Origin: Vibrio cortegadensis
GTDB taxonomy: Bacteria; Pseudomonadota; Gammaproteobacteria; Enterobacterales; Vibrionaceae
NCBI RefSeq assembly: GCF_024347395.1
Contig: NZ_AP025472.1
Span: 1,798,001-1,862,000 of the forward strand
Length of the DNA: 64,000 nucleotides
Direction of reading: 5' to 3'
Position 1 is the first letter of the stretch; each line of letters begins with the position of its first letter. Positions 25,430-34,824 of this stretch are shown piece after piece. The notes beneath the pieces were generated by a model. It made no database searches, was not told the origin of the DNA, and saw only the letters and a program-made list of their open reading frames with translations. The translations under genes were made by a program, and so were the position numbers.

Positions 25430-26389
25430 ATGAGCGACGTAAAGCATTGTAATTTATTAATTCTTGGTTCAGGCCCTGCTGGCTATACGGCAGCGGTTTA
25501 TGCGGCACGTGCAAACCTGCAACCAGTGATGATCACGGGCATGCAGCAAGGTGGCCAACTAACAACCACAACAGAAGTTGAAAACTGGCCTGGCGATCCT
25601 GAAGGACTAACCGGCCCTGCGCTAATGGAACGCATGAAAGAGCACGCTGAGCGCTTCGAAACTGAAATTGTGTTTGATCACATCAACGAAGTCGATCTGA
25701 GTTCTCGCCCTTACCGTCTTAAAGGCGATTCAGCAGAATATACCTGTGATGCGCTAATTATTTCGACTGGGGCTTCTGCTAAATATTTAGGTTTAGAATC
25801 TGAAGAAGCATTCAAAGGTCGTGGCGTTTCCGCTTGTGCAACTTGTGATGGTTTCTTCTACCGCAACCAAAAAGTCGCGGTTGTCGGTGGTGGTAACACG
25901 GCCGTTGAAGAGGCACTTTACCTCTCTAATATTGCGTCTGAAGTTCACCTTATTCACCGCCGCGATACTTTCCGCGCTGAAAAAATCCTGATTAAGCGCT
26001 TAATGGATAAAGTAGAAAGCGGTAACATCATTCTTCATACCGACCGTGTGCTTGAAGAAGTTCTCGGTGATGATATGGGTGTGACTGGCGTACGCGTGAA
26101 AGATACTCAATCTGACGCGACTCAAGATATTGATGTAATGGGCGCGTTTATTGCCATAGGCCACCAGCCAAACACCGCTATTTTCAAAGGCCAATTAGAG
26201 ATGAAAGATGACTACATCATCGTGAACTCAGGTCTGAATGGAAATGCGACCCAAACCAGTATTGAAGGTGTTTTTGCTGCCGGTGATGTTATGGATCATA
26301 ACTACCGCCAAGCGATCACTTCAGCCGGAACGGGTTGCATGGCGGCACTAGATGCAGAGCGATTCCTTGACGGATTAAATGATAAATAA
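25430..26389 (+). CDS. trxB: Thioredoxin reductase
   Basis: A 319-residue cytoplasmic flavoprotein that reduces thioredoxin with NADPH. The FAD dinucleotide motif (LLILGSGPAGYTAAVYAARA), the redox-active pair CATC (C136/C139), the NADPH motif (VAVVGGGNTAVEEALYLSN) and the C-terminal FAD motif (GVFAAGDVMDHNYRQAITSAGTGC) are all intact. GGAG precedes the start. It is followed by its own strong terminator and then cydDC, an order shared with E. coli, where trxB also neighbours cydDC. Confidence 0.98.
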   Translation: MSDVKHCNLLILGSGPAGYTAAVYAARANLQPVMITGMQQGGQLTTTTEVENWPGDPEGLTGPALMERMKEHAERFETEIVFDHINEVDLSSRPYRLKGDSAEYTCDALIISTGASAKYLGLESEEAFKGRGVSACATCDGFFYRNQKVAVVGGGNTAVEEALYLSNIASEVHLIHRRDTFRAEKILIKRLMDKVESGNIILHTDRVLEEVLGDDMGVTGVRVKDTQSDATQDIDVMGAFIAIGHQPNTAIFKGQLEMKDDYIIVNSGLNGNATQTSIEGVFAAGDVMDHNYRQAITSAGTGCMAALDAERFLDGLNDK

Positions 26390-26418
26390 CTTATTTTTCA
26401 TTTTTGTCGTAAAACCCT

Positions 26419-26454
26419 AAAGCCCAGTGGTATATCCACTGGGCTTTTCTTTGT
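26419..26454 (+). terminator. Terminator of trxB
   Basis: A 12-bp perfect stem (26419-26430 with 26436-26447, loop TATAT) is followed by a TTTTCTTT tail. Confidence 0.92.
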
Positions 26455-26474
26455 ATACTACCTCGCTATAACTT

Positions 26475-26493
26475 CATAATAATTATCATTAAG
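26475..26493. promoter_or_regulatory. Candidate Fur box overlapping the cydD leader
   Basis: The 19 bases match 14 of 19 positions of the Fur consensus (core ATAAT and ATCATTA). It ends 8 bp before the cydD ATG. AT-richness of the region lowers confidence. Confidence 0.4.
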
Positions 26494-26501
26494 CCTTCTA
26501 A

Positions 26502-28286
26502 ATGGATAAGAAAAAGCAACGCGACTTGAATAAGTGGCTCAAGCAACAGAGTAAGTTAGCCAAACGCTGGCTTATGATTGCCGTGGGCCTTGGCGTAGTA
26601 TCAAGCGTGTTTTTATTGGCTCAAGCCGCTCTACTCGCCTCCATACTTCAACAACTGATTATCGACCACACAGATAAATATGAGTTACTGCCTCACTTTG
26701 CAGGGTTAGCGCTGATGATAGCGCTGCGTGCTGCTTGTTCTTGGGGACGAGAAATTGCCGGGTTTAAATGTGGAGAAGAGATCCGCGTTTATATCAGGCA
26801 GCTCATACTCGATAAACTCAGGGAACTTGGACCAGCCTATATTAAAGGAAAGCCAGCGGGAACGTGGGCAACACTGCTGCTGGAACAAGTTGAAGATATG
26901 CAAGATTTCTTCGCCCGCTATTTGCCGCAAATGTCGCTCTCGGTGCTCATCCCGTTCGTGATCTTAATTGTCGTGTTCCCTGTTAACTGGGCAGCAGGAT
27001 TAATTTTTCTGATTACTGCCCCATTGGTGCCTCTTTTCATGGCATTAGTTGGAATGAAAGCAGCCGATGCAAACCGTAAGAATTTTAAAGCCTTGCAACG
27101 TCTGTCTGGTCATTTCTATGACCGATTACAATCGATGACGACGATTCGTCTGTTCAACCGGACTCATGCAGAAACTGAAGTTCTTAAAGGGGCATCTGAA
27201 GTATTCCGTACTCGTACAATGGACGTTTTGAAGATTGCATTCTTATCTTCTGCCGTTCTAGAGTTTTTCACTTCTATCTCGATTGCTATTACTGCCGTCT
27301 ACTTTGGCTTTAGCTACATTGGTGAATTGAATTTCGGCCATTATGGTGCAGGCGTTACCCTATTCGCTGGCTTATTTATCCTGATCCTTGCGCCTGAATT
27401 TTACCAACCACTACGCGACCTAGGCACGTTTTATCACGCCAAAGCACAAGCAGTTGGTGCGGCTGAAAGTATTGTTGAGTTCCTAGAAACAGATATTACG
27501 AAGATCCAATCAGGTAATACCCTACTCGCTCAACCAGAGAAAATAGAGATTGTTGCTCACGATCTAAAAGTGGTTAGCCCGGAAGGCATTCAACTGGTCG
27601 GCCCGATATCCTTCACTCTTGCATCTAACCAATCCGCCGCGCTGGTCGGCCCAAGTGGTGCGGGTAAAACGAGTTTGATCAATGCGATTCTCGGTTTCAT
27701 GCCTTATGAAGGTAGCCTGAAAGTGAATGGCGTTGAAATGAAAGAACTCGACCTAACCCATTGGCGCAAACAGATTAGTTGGATTGGACAGAACCCATTG
27801 TTACTCCACGGGACAATTCGTGACAACGTAACCCTAGGTAAGCATAATATCTCTGACTCAGACGTTCATGCCGTGATTGAAAATGCCTTCGCTGCCGAAT
27901 TTGTCAATCAACATGGTTTAGATTACCCAATATCCGATCGTTCAGGTGGGTTATCGGTAGGACAAGCCCAGCGGATCGCCTTAGCAAGAGCAATGCTACA
28001 AAATGGATCATTCTGGTTACTGGATGAACCTACTGCGAGTTTAGATGCTCGTAGTGAGCAGTTAGTGATGCAGGGTATAGAGAAATACACGGAATCGACC
28101 ACATCTCTCATGGTTACTCACCAGTTAGAACCTTTGCGCAGCGTTAATCAGATTCTAGTGATGCAAAAAGGTCAAGTTGTTCAATCTGGCAGCTATCAAG
28201 AACTGCAACAACAAGACGGACTGTTTGCCGAGATGCTAAGTGCAAACCTCGCTCAACATAATGATAAGGGGAATTTAGATGCGTGA
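26502..28286 (+). CDS. cydD: CydD, ABC exporter subunit for cysteine/glutathione (cytochrome bd assembly)
   Basis: A 594-residue half-transporter: about six membrane helices, then an ATPase domain from about residue 350. Walker A is GPSGAGKTS, the signature is SGGLSVGQAQRIALARA (a variant of LSGGQ) and Walker B is FWLLDEPTASLD. Together with CydC it exports cysteine and glutathione and binds haem, and is needed for assembly of cytochrome bd and periplasmic c-type cytochromes. That fits the haem-rich nrf system elsewhere in the window. It overlaps cydC by 8 bp. No clear Shine-Dalgarno precedes the ATG; a Fur-like sequence occupies that place. Confidence 0.96.
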   Translation: MDKKKQRDLNKWLKQQSKLAKRWLMIAVGLGVVSSVFLLAQAALLASILQQLIIDHTDKYELLPHFAGLALMIALRAACSWGREIAGFKCGEEIRVYIRQLILDKLRELGPAYIKGKPAGTWATLLLEQVEDMQDFFARYLPQMSLSVLIPFVILIVVFPVNWAAGLIFLITAPLVPLFMALVGMKAADANRKNFKALQRLSGHFYDRLQSMTTIRLFNRTHAETEVLKGASEVFRTRTMDVLKIAFLSSAVLEFFTSISIAITAVYFGFSYIGELNFGHYGAGVTLFAGLFILILAPEFYQPLRDLGTFYHAKAQAVGAAESIVEFLETDITKIQSGNTLLAQPEKIEIVAHDLKVVSPEGIQLVGPISFTLASNQSAALVGPSGAGKTSLINAILGFMPYEGSLKVNGVEMKELDLTHWRKQISWIGQNPLLLHGTIRDNVTLGKHNISDSDVHAVIENAFAAEFVNQHGLDYPISDRSGGLSVGQAQRIALARAMLQNGSFWLLDEPTASLDARSEQLVMQGIEKYTESTTSLMVTHQLEPLRSVNQILVMQKGQVVQSGSYQELQQQDGLFAEMLSANLAQHNDKGNLDA

Positions 28287-30000
28287 TTTACTCCCATATC
28301 TAAAGCTGTATAAAAAGCATTGGTTTGGTCTCTCGCTAGGTATGTTGCTTGGGTTTGCAACTCTGTTCGCCTCTATTGGCCTGCTAACCCTTTCTGGTTG
28401 GTTTATCTCCGCCTCGGCGATTGCAGGGTTAACCATCGCCAGAGAAACATTTAACTATATGCTGCCCGGCGGTGGCGTTCGTGGTTTTGCCATGGGTCGA
28501 ACTGCTGGACGTTGGGGTGAGCGTGTTGTCAGCCATAACGCGACCTTCAAACTACTGACTGATCTGCGCATTTTCTTTTTTCAAAAGCTTGCACCATTAA
28601 TTCCCGGCCGAGTTTCCAACCTGCGAGACGCTGACCTTCTAAACCGATTGGTTGCAGATGTTGATGCGATGGATCATGTTTATCTGCGCTTAATCAGCCC
28701 TGTTACTATTGGTGTTGTGGGCATTGCTTGTTTGACAGCATTTTTGTGCTGGTTTGATATAACTCTTGGTCTTACTTTAGGTGCAATCTTAGCTATTGCT
28801 CTTATCTTATGGCCGATATTGTTCTATAAATTAGGCAAACAGAATGGGGCGGAACTGACACAAAATAAAGCTGACCTACGTATTACCGCCTTAGATTGGT
28901 TACAAGGCTACAGTGAGTTGACTCTATTTGGAGCAGAAGAGCGCTACAGACAGGCGATCACTTTGGCTCAAACGAAGTTGATTAAAAATCAGTTTGTAAA
29001 TGCGAACTTAAGTGGCCTTGCGACCGCTTTATTAATGCTAGTTAATGGTTGGGCTCTGGTTCTTATGCTTTGGCTTGCAGCGGATGGTGTCGGTGGTAAT
29101 CAACCCGATCCTCTTATCGCACTGATGGCATTTGCGACTATGGCAAGTTTCGAGCTGTTAATGCCAATCGCAGGTGCATTTCAGCATTTAGGTCAAACTC
29201 TCACTTCTGCTCGTCGATTAAATGACGTTATTCTTGCAAAGCCAGATGTTCAATTTTCAGAACAAGAAATTAAGCACTCAGGACACTACGGTATTCATTT
29301 CAATAATGTCACTTTTGCGTACCCAGACAGCGACAAAAATGTCCTAAATAGTGTCGAGCTCTCCATACCTGCAGGTCACAAGGTCGCGATTGTAGGACAA
29401 ACAGGTTCTGGTAAATCGACTCTGCTTCAACTGCTTACCCGTTACTGGGACCCGCAGCAAGGTGCAATCAGTATTGCTGACCAAGCGCTGACTCAATGGA
29501 GTGAAGGTCAACTGCGAGAAGCAATAAGCGTTGTAAGCCAGCGAGTTGACATACTCAACGGCAGCTTGAGAGACAACCTCATCATGGCATCACCGGATGC
29601 AACAGATGAACAATTAGCAACTGTACTTAACAGCGTGGGGCTAGAATCACTTAATGAAGGTCTAGGTTTAGAGGCTTGGTTAGGTGACGGTGGTAGACAA
29701 CTTTCTGGTGGTGAAAAACGCCGTATTGGTATTGCGCGAGCACTGTTACATGATGCGCCGATCATTCTTTTGGATGAGCCAACAGAAGGGCTAGATAAAC
29801 AAACTGAGAAAAACATTATGCAGCTGTTTAAGCAGCATTTTGCCAACAAAACCGTACTGTTTATTACCCACCGCCTAGTCGAACTCGATAGCATGGATTC
29901 GATATGTTTAATTGAGCATGGTCAGATCGTGGAACACGGACATCACCAGTCATTAATTGAGCAAAAAGGTCGTTATTACCAACTTTGCCAGACGCTATAG
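28279..30000 (+). CDS. cydC: CydC, ABC exporter subunit for cysteine/glutathione
   Basis: A 573-residue partner of CydD. The membrane domain begins LLPYLKLYKKHWFGLSLGMLLGFATLFASIGLLTLSGWFIS. The ATPase domain has Walker A GQTGSGKST, signature LSGGEKRRIGIARAL and Walker B IILLDEPTEGLD. The 8-bp overlap with cydD fixes the start and implies coupled translation. A strong terminator follows. Confidence 0.96.
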   Translation: MRDLLPYLKLYKKHWFGLSLGMLLGFATLFASIGLLTLSGWFISASAIAGLTIARETFNYMLPGGGVRGFAMGRTAGRWGERVVSHNATFKLLTDLRIFFFQKLAPLIPGRVSNLRDADLLNRLVADVDAMDHVYLRLISPVTIGVVGIACLTAFLCWFDITLGLTLGAILAIALILWPILFYKLGKQNGAELTQNKADLRITALDWLQGYSELTLFGAEERYRQAITLAQTKLIKNQFVNANLSGLATALLMLVNGWALVLMLWLAADGVGGNQPDPLIALMAFATMASFELLMPIAGAFQHLGQTLTSARRLNDVILAKPDVQFSEQEIKHSGHYGIHFNNVTFAYPDSDKNVLNSVELSIPAGHKVAIVGQTGSGKSTLLQLLTRYWDPQQGAISIADQALTQWSEGQLREAISVVSQRVDILNGSLRDNLIMASPDATDEQLATVLNSVGLESLNEGLGLEAWLGDGGRQLSGGEKRRIGIARALLHDAPIILLDEPTEGLDKQTEKNIMQLFKQHFANKTVLFITHRLVELDSMDSICLIEHGQIVEHGHHQSLIEQKGRYYQLCQTL

Positions 30001-30032
30001 GCTTGGATTTATAAATAAATCGGTTACAAACA

Positions 30033-30075
30033 AAGAAACCCACTAAGAAGTTAACTTTTTAGTGGGTTTCTTGTA
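30033..30075 (+). terminator. Terminator after cydC
   Basis: A 14-bp stem (30033-30046 with 30059-30072) with an A/T-rich loop; the tail is short. It ends the trxB-cydDC region before convergent serC. Confidence 0.75.
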
Positions 30076-30142
30076 TAAGCAGAGCTGTTATTTCGAAAGC
30101 GACATACAAAACAACTGACGAAGGCAGCTTTTTCCTAATCAG

Positions 30143-31240
30143 TTAATCAGCATATTCACTTTCAAACGATGCCATGAAATCGACTAAGGCTTTAACGCCT
30201 TCAAGCGGCATTGCGTTATAAATCGAAGCTCGCATACCACCAACCGCTCGGTGACCTTTCAGAGCTTGTAGCCCTGAAGCTTCTGCTAACTCAAGAAACT
30301 TGCTATCAAGTTCAGGTTTAAGCAGTTGGAAGGGCACATTCATCAATGAACGATTGTCTGCATGAACATCATTCTTATAGAACGGTGATTGATCAATATA
30401 AGCATAAAGAAGTGCCGCTTTCTCACGGTTTACTTGTTCAATCGCTTTCACACCGCCCTGCTCTTTCAGCCATTTGAAAACCAGACCTGATAAATACCAA
30501 GCAAAGGTCGGCGGCGTGTTGTACATGGAATCTTTTTCAGCCAACACTTTGTAGTTCAAAATACTTGGTAGAGCTTGAGCAGCAAGATCTAACAGATCAT
30601 CACGAACAATCACAATACACAGACCAGCAGGGCCGATATTTTTCTGCGCGCCTGCGTAAATAACACCATATTTTGAAACATCGATTTCGCGCGATAAAAT
30701 CGTCGATGACATATCAGCCACGATCGGTTTATCAGTGACAGGCAAATCATTAATTTCAATGCCATCGATGGTTTCGTTTGGGCAGAAATGCACATAAGCC
30801 GCATCAGTTGCGACTGGCCATTCACTTGCAGGTAGAACGGCTACTTTGCCCTCTTTCTCTGTTTTGGCAACAAAGACATCTGGCTCACAATACTTGTTCG
30901 CTTCTGCTATAGCACTTTCAGCCCAATAGCCTGCATCGACATAAGTCGCCGTTTTCGACTGCCCTAGTAGATTCATTGGAACCGCAGCAAATTGTGCTCG
31001 AGCACCACCTTGGCAAAACAAAACTTTGTAATTGTCTGGAACATTCAACAAGTCACGCAGATCTTGTTCTGCCTCTTCAGCAACTTTAATAAAGGGTTTG
31101 CTGCGGTGGCTTATTTCCATCACAGACGTACCTAAGCCGCCCCAATTGATGAACTCCGCTTGTGCTTTCTGCATCACTGCTTTAGGTAACGCCGCTGGGC
31201 CTGCACTAAAGTTAAAAATATTGTCCGTAATCGGCTCCAT
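30143..31240 (-). CDS. serC: Phosphoserine aminotransferase
   Basis: A 365-residue PLP enzyme of serine and pyridoxal-phosphate synthesis (3-phosphohydroxypyruvate to O-phosphoserine). The N-terminus is typical (IFNFSAGPAALPKAVMQKAQAE). The PLP lysine lies in VIYAGAQKNIGPAGL and the C-terminus has VGGMRASIYNAMPLEGVKALVDFM. The ATG at 31240 (MEPITDNIFN) has AGGAG ten bases upstream; the longer reading from 31288 puts that ribosome site inside the gene. It stands alone, without aroA directly adjacent. Confidence 0.97.
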   Translation of the reverse strand: MEPITDNIFNFSAGPAALPKAVMQKAQAEFINWGGLGTSVMEISHRSKPFIKVAEEAEQDLRDLLNVPDNYKVLFCQGGARAQFAAVPMNLLGQSKTATYVDAGYWAESAIAEANKYCEPDVFVAKTEKEGKVAVLPASEWPVATDAAYVHFCPNETIDGIEINDLPVTDKPIVADMSSTILSREIDVSKYGVIYAGAQKNIGPAGLCIVIVRDDLLDLAAQALPSILNYKVLAEKDSMYNTPPTFAWYLSGLVFKWLKEQGGVKAIEQVNREKAALLYAYIDQSPFYKNDVHADNRSLMNVPFQLLKPELDSKFLELAEASGLQALKGHRAVGGMRASIYNAMPLEGVKALVDFMASFESEYAD

Positions 31241-31316
31241 GATTTTATTGCTCCTGCTCATTCTTGTTTTGTAGTGGTTAGTTAACAAATACCATGTTTT
31301 GCTTCACTTAAAAAGC

Positions 31317-31346
31317 AAGAAAAGAGGTCTTCAGACCTCTTTTCTT
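31317..31346. terminator. Terminator of the YdgA-family gene
   Basis: A perfect 14-bp stem (31317-31330 with 31333-31346) with a tight loop centred on TC, followed on minus by TTTT. It lies between serC and the co-oriented upstream gene and separates their transcripts. Confidence 0.8.
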
Positions 31347-31369
31347 CACTAACTGCATGATTTATCAGT

Positions 31370-32644
31370 TTACTTCGCTGCTTGGCCCATTAATGCAGGC
31401 ATTAGCAGCGCGAAAACTGGCACTTGCTGGCCATTTTCGAAAACTAAATTACCATCATTCAATTCCGCTTTAATTTCATACCCAGTATCCGTTTGAGTGA
31501 TCATTTCCATCACGATCAATTCATCAATACCCTCTTGTATAAATGGATACTCAGTCACGAGTTCATTCGAAAAATACGTATTTAGATTACCAGTTAAAGC
31601 AGGAACTAAAGCGCCAGGATTTTGTGATACATTTTCAGTACCTTCAGGTACCGTCATTAACCACTGAGACTGAAATTCACCTTCTCCAAGCTTCAGTGAC
31701 ACTTTATTCATCGAAATATCAAAGCCTTTAGCAAAAAGCGTATCAACAGCAGGGAGCAACGCTTGAACGTCTTCTTCAGTCAACTCGGGGTTAGTCTGAA
31801 TTAGCTCAAAAATTTTCTCAAATGAATGAATGTCCAATTTCGCCAATTCGAAATCAACACTTAAATCATTCACCACACCATCAACTGTCATCATTTTCGA
31901 GATATCTAAAAGCACTTTGCTGCTTAGGCGTTGCGTTTTATCATCAATAGATGACTCAAACTGATACGTCGAGTCATCCATGCTGAACATTGGCTGAGCG
32001 TTGTTAGCATTCACAACAAAAGTATCAATATTATACTGCTGAGTCCCTAACCAATATCCTTGAGCTTGCTTACCATCTCCGTCGCCTGATATGCCAGAGA
32101 GTGCCACTTGCTCGCCATTAGCAAAATTCAGCTGTATAGAGGGGATATCCAACTGATATGTCAACTGCCCCAGAACACTCGCACTTCCTGTAATTTCTGA
32201 CTTTGCAACAGCGATAGAAACGGCACCTTCACCAGCGGTTTGGTGATTCCATGATTCTAAATCCAATGAAAATTCTGTATTACCATTAAGCTGTGTAGTG
32301 GTGGAAAGTGTAAGAGGCAGTTCTTCAAGTCCATCGATTGTTGATACTGCATTTAAGCTCACCAATCCATGCTCAACTTCACTCTTAACTAAAAATTCAG
32401 ACGGTAACCCATCAGCTTCCAATTGCTCAATAAGCACAGGGTCGGTTACTTGGTAACGAGTTAAAACACGTGAAGAGAAGTAACTTCTATCATACTCAAC
32501 CACTTCCGCTTGAATCGACGCTGAATTGAGGTGCTCGACCCCATCAGTGATAACATTTTTACCAATTTGACCAACCGCTAAAGGCCAACATAACGCTAAC
32601 GAAATTGCACCGCCAACTGCAGCTATTTTTCTTAATTCTTTCAT
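31370..32644 (-). CDS. YdgA-family (DUF945) protein
   Basis: A 424-residue envelope protein. The N-terminal hydrophobic segment (IAAVGGAISLALCWPLAVGQIGKNV) acts as a signal anchor. The rest is a long beta-rich domain of the DUF945/YdgA type (VVEYDRSYFSSRVLTRYQVTD is the family's early motif). These proteins are distantly like AsmA/translocation-type repeats; their function is unknown. The gene is monocistronic with its own terminator. Confidence 0.82.
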   Translation of the reverse strand: MKELRKIAAVGGAISLALCWPLAVGQIGKNVITDGVEHLNSASIQAEVVEYDRSYFSSRVLTRYQVTDPVLIEQLEADGLPSEFLVKSEVEHGLVSLNAVSTIDGLEELPLTLSTTTQLNGNTEFSLDLESWNHQTAGEGAVSIAVAKSEITGSASVLGQLTYQLDIPSIQLNFANGEQVALSGISGDGDGKQAQGYWLGTQQYNIDTFVVNANNAQPMFSMDDSTYQFESSIDDKTQRLSSKVLLDISKMMTVDGVVNDLSVDFELAKLDIHSFEKIFELIQTNPELTEEDVQALLPAVDTLFAKGFDISMNKVSLKLGEGEFQSQWLMTVPEGTENVSQNPGALVPALTGNLNTYFSNELVTEYPFIQEGIDELIVMEMITQTDTGYEIKAELNDGNLVFENGQQVPVFALLMPALMGQAAK

Positions 32645-32852
32645 GGATTGTCTTCTAACCTTCTGAGTTTATGAATCCAGTCTATCCTATGTTTTCAAAT
32701 GAGAAAACATTGAGTTACGTCACTGTATTGTTTTATTGCTGTTTTCAGAGACTATTTTTAATACTTAGCTCTCAATCAATAATTTCGTTTATTGCTACAT
32801 TGCCAGTATATATTTGTAAAATTATTGCTGTGTTAATTATGTGGGGTATAGA

Positions 32853-34814
32853 GTGAACCGTTATGCTGTTTTATGTTTAGACAATAACCCTATCAGCATC
32901 GAACAGATTCGTTCGGAGCTGGCCTCATTTGCTCATCGCTTCGATATCCACACCGCAGATACCATCGAAGAAGCAGAGCAGACCCTCACCTACCTTAAAG
33001 AACAACAGCAATCGGTCGCACTGGTCATTGCAAGCCACCATACTCAGTTCAATGGCGTTGATTTTCTCATTCAACTGGATAAATCAACTCATACGCAGCA
33101 AGCTCGTAAGGTTCTTGTCAGTTGCAGTAGTGACATTCAAGCAATTCTATCTGCGGTCAATGAAGGACGTTTGGATCACTGCCTAACGAAACCGCTGCAA
33201 GACAAGGTGCTTTACAAAACCGCGCAAAAAGAGCTGACAACGTTTATTTTGTCACACGAAAAAGAGGATTTACTTCACTATAGCCAAGTCTTAGACCAAC
33301 AGAAAATATTAAGGACTCACATTGAAAACAAAATGCAATCTTATCGAGCGGGTTTCATTCATGATTTTCATAATTTATCCGATAGTGAGTTAGCCGAACA
33401 GGTTATTGGTGCCTTAGGTCTATTTTTCGAACAACAAGATGAACACCATGCATGCCGAACTTATTCTCCCGATCACCTACTGACAAAAGAAGGTGAAGAG
33501 AACCGATTCCTGTGGTTTATCACTGAAGGCGAAGTGGCACTATATAAGAAAGATGACTTAGGCGTGCAGCGCGAGGTAGTTCGACACTCAAAAGGCAACC
33601 TTGTCGGTGGTATGTCTTTTGTTACTGGCGAAAACTCATTTTCTACAGCCATTACGCTGACAAAAACTCAAGTGATTAAACTCGAACGTGATGTATTCGC
33701 TCAAGTGATGCACTCCGACAGTAGTTTGTTACCATTATTTACTAATCTACTACTTAGGCATTTCAACCGTAGGCTTCAACGCAGCATCAACACTAAATTA
33801 GAGTTGCAAAAAACACTGGAATCGTTGGAGTCCGCTCATCAACAATTAATCGAACGTGAAAAAATGGCCATGCTTGGTCAGCTTGTTGCTGGGGTTGCCC
33901 ACGAATTAAATAACCCTGTCGCGGCGATTTTGCGAGGAGCGGAGACGTTAGCGAAGAATATTGATGAGTTAGTTAAATTAGAATCAAGCCAAGATATACA
34001 CATCAAAGGCGCCGAAGTGCTCAATCAAGCGATGCTGTCACACCCCATGTCCACTTCCCAAGTCAGAGAACAAGCTAAGCAGATACAGGAACGAGTGGGC
34101 GATCGTCTTATTGCCAAAAAATTAGTCCAGCTGAAATTAGATCAAGACGAAGACTTCGTGCAATCTTTGAGCAACAAAAATGCCCAGAGTATTAGTTCCC
34201 TCAACCAACTAGAAAAGTACCACCTTACTGGTTCAACGTTACGCTCTGTTCATGTCTGTGCTCAACGTATTGCGGATATGGTCAAGAGTTTGAAGGGCTA
34301 TGCACGGCCTGATGATGAAACCAACCATACCGTTGATATCCATGAAGGTATAGAAGACACTTTAGTGATATTCGAAAACCGCCTCAAAATGCATACCCTT
34401 ATAAAAGAGTATCAAAATATCGCTCCGGTTTTTTGCCAACCCATCGCTTTACAGCAGGTATGGACGAATTTAATCTCTAATGCGATCGATGCATTCCCCG
34501 AGAATGGCATACTTGAGATATCAACTGAGCAGTGCGCCAGAAATGGGAACCACTACGTTACTGTCAACTTTAAAGATAACGGCAGTGGGATCCCTGAAGA
34601 GCAGAAGAGAAAAATTTTTGAATTAAACTACACGACAAAAAAAGAAGGAAACTTTGGGCTCGGTATTGGTCTATCCGTTTGCCAACAAATTCTCACCGCA
34701 CACAAAGGGTGGATCGAAGTCGATTCCGTTCCTAATCAGTACACTCATATGAAAGTTTGGTTACCAGTCGATCAACGGCTCATCGCCAGTAATAATCCAT
34801 CGAAATCAGAGTAA
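32853..34814 (+). CDS. Hybrid-type sensor kinase: degenerate receiver, cNMP-binding fold, HisKA, HATPase
   Basis: A protein of about 653 residues without membrane segments, so a cytoplasmic sensor. I place the start at the GTG at 32853 (MNRYAVLCLDNNP), with GGGG six bases upstream; an in-frame GTG at 32841 has none. Residues 1-125 form a receiver-like domain. Its acidic pair is DN, and the phosphoacceptor position (LVIASHH against LILCDHI in the next gene) is Ser, so it should not be phosphorylated; the Lys of LTKPL is kept. A cyclic-nucleotide-binding-like domain (about 195-290: WFITEGEVALYKK, VGGMSF) follows. HisKA contains H350 (GVAHELNNPVAAILRG). An extra helical insert of about 100 residues comes next, then the ATPase domain (NAIDAFPENG, DNGSGIPEE, GLGIGLSVCQQI). 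It is followed 10 bp later by a single-domain receiver, its likely partner. Confidence 0.88.
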   Translation: MNRYAVLCLDNNPISIEQIRSELASFAHRFDIHTADTIEEAEQTLTYLKEQQQSVALVIASHHTQFNGVDFLIQLDKSTHTQQARKVLVSCSSDIQAILSAVNEGRLDHCLTKPLQDKVLYKTAQKELTTFILSHEKEDLLHYSQVLDQQKILRTHIENKMQSYRAGFIHDFHNLSDSELAEQVIGALGLFFEQQDEHHACRTYSPDHLLTKEGEENRFLWFITEGEVALYKKDDLGVQREVVRHSKGNLVGGMSFVTGENSFSTAITLTKTQVIKLERDVFAQVMHSDSSLLPLFTNLLLRHFNRRLQRSINTKLELQKTLESLESAHQQLIEREKMAMLGQLVAGVAHELNNPVAAILRGAETLAKNIDELVKLESSQDIHIKGAEVLNQAMLSHPMSTSQVREQAKQIQERVGDRLIAKKLVQLKLDQDEDFVQSLSNKNAQSISSLNQLEKYHLTGSTLRSVHVCAQRIADMVKSLKGYARPDDETNHTVDIHEGIEDTLVIFENRLKMHTLIKEYQNIAPVFCQPIALQQVWTNLISNAIDAFPENGILEISTEQCARNGNHYVTVNFKDNGSGIPEEQKRKIFELNYTTKKEGNFGLGIGLSVCQQILTAHKGWIEVDSVPNQYTHMKVWLPVDQRLIASNNPSKSE

Positions 34815-34824
34815 GGAGTAAGCC

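Noticed and set aside
29508..29894. 128-residue minus-strand ORF within cydC
   Set aside because: Ser-rich antisense shadow of the ATPase domain.
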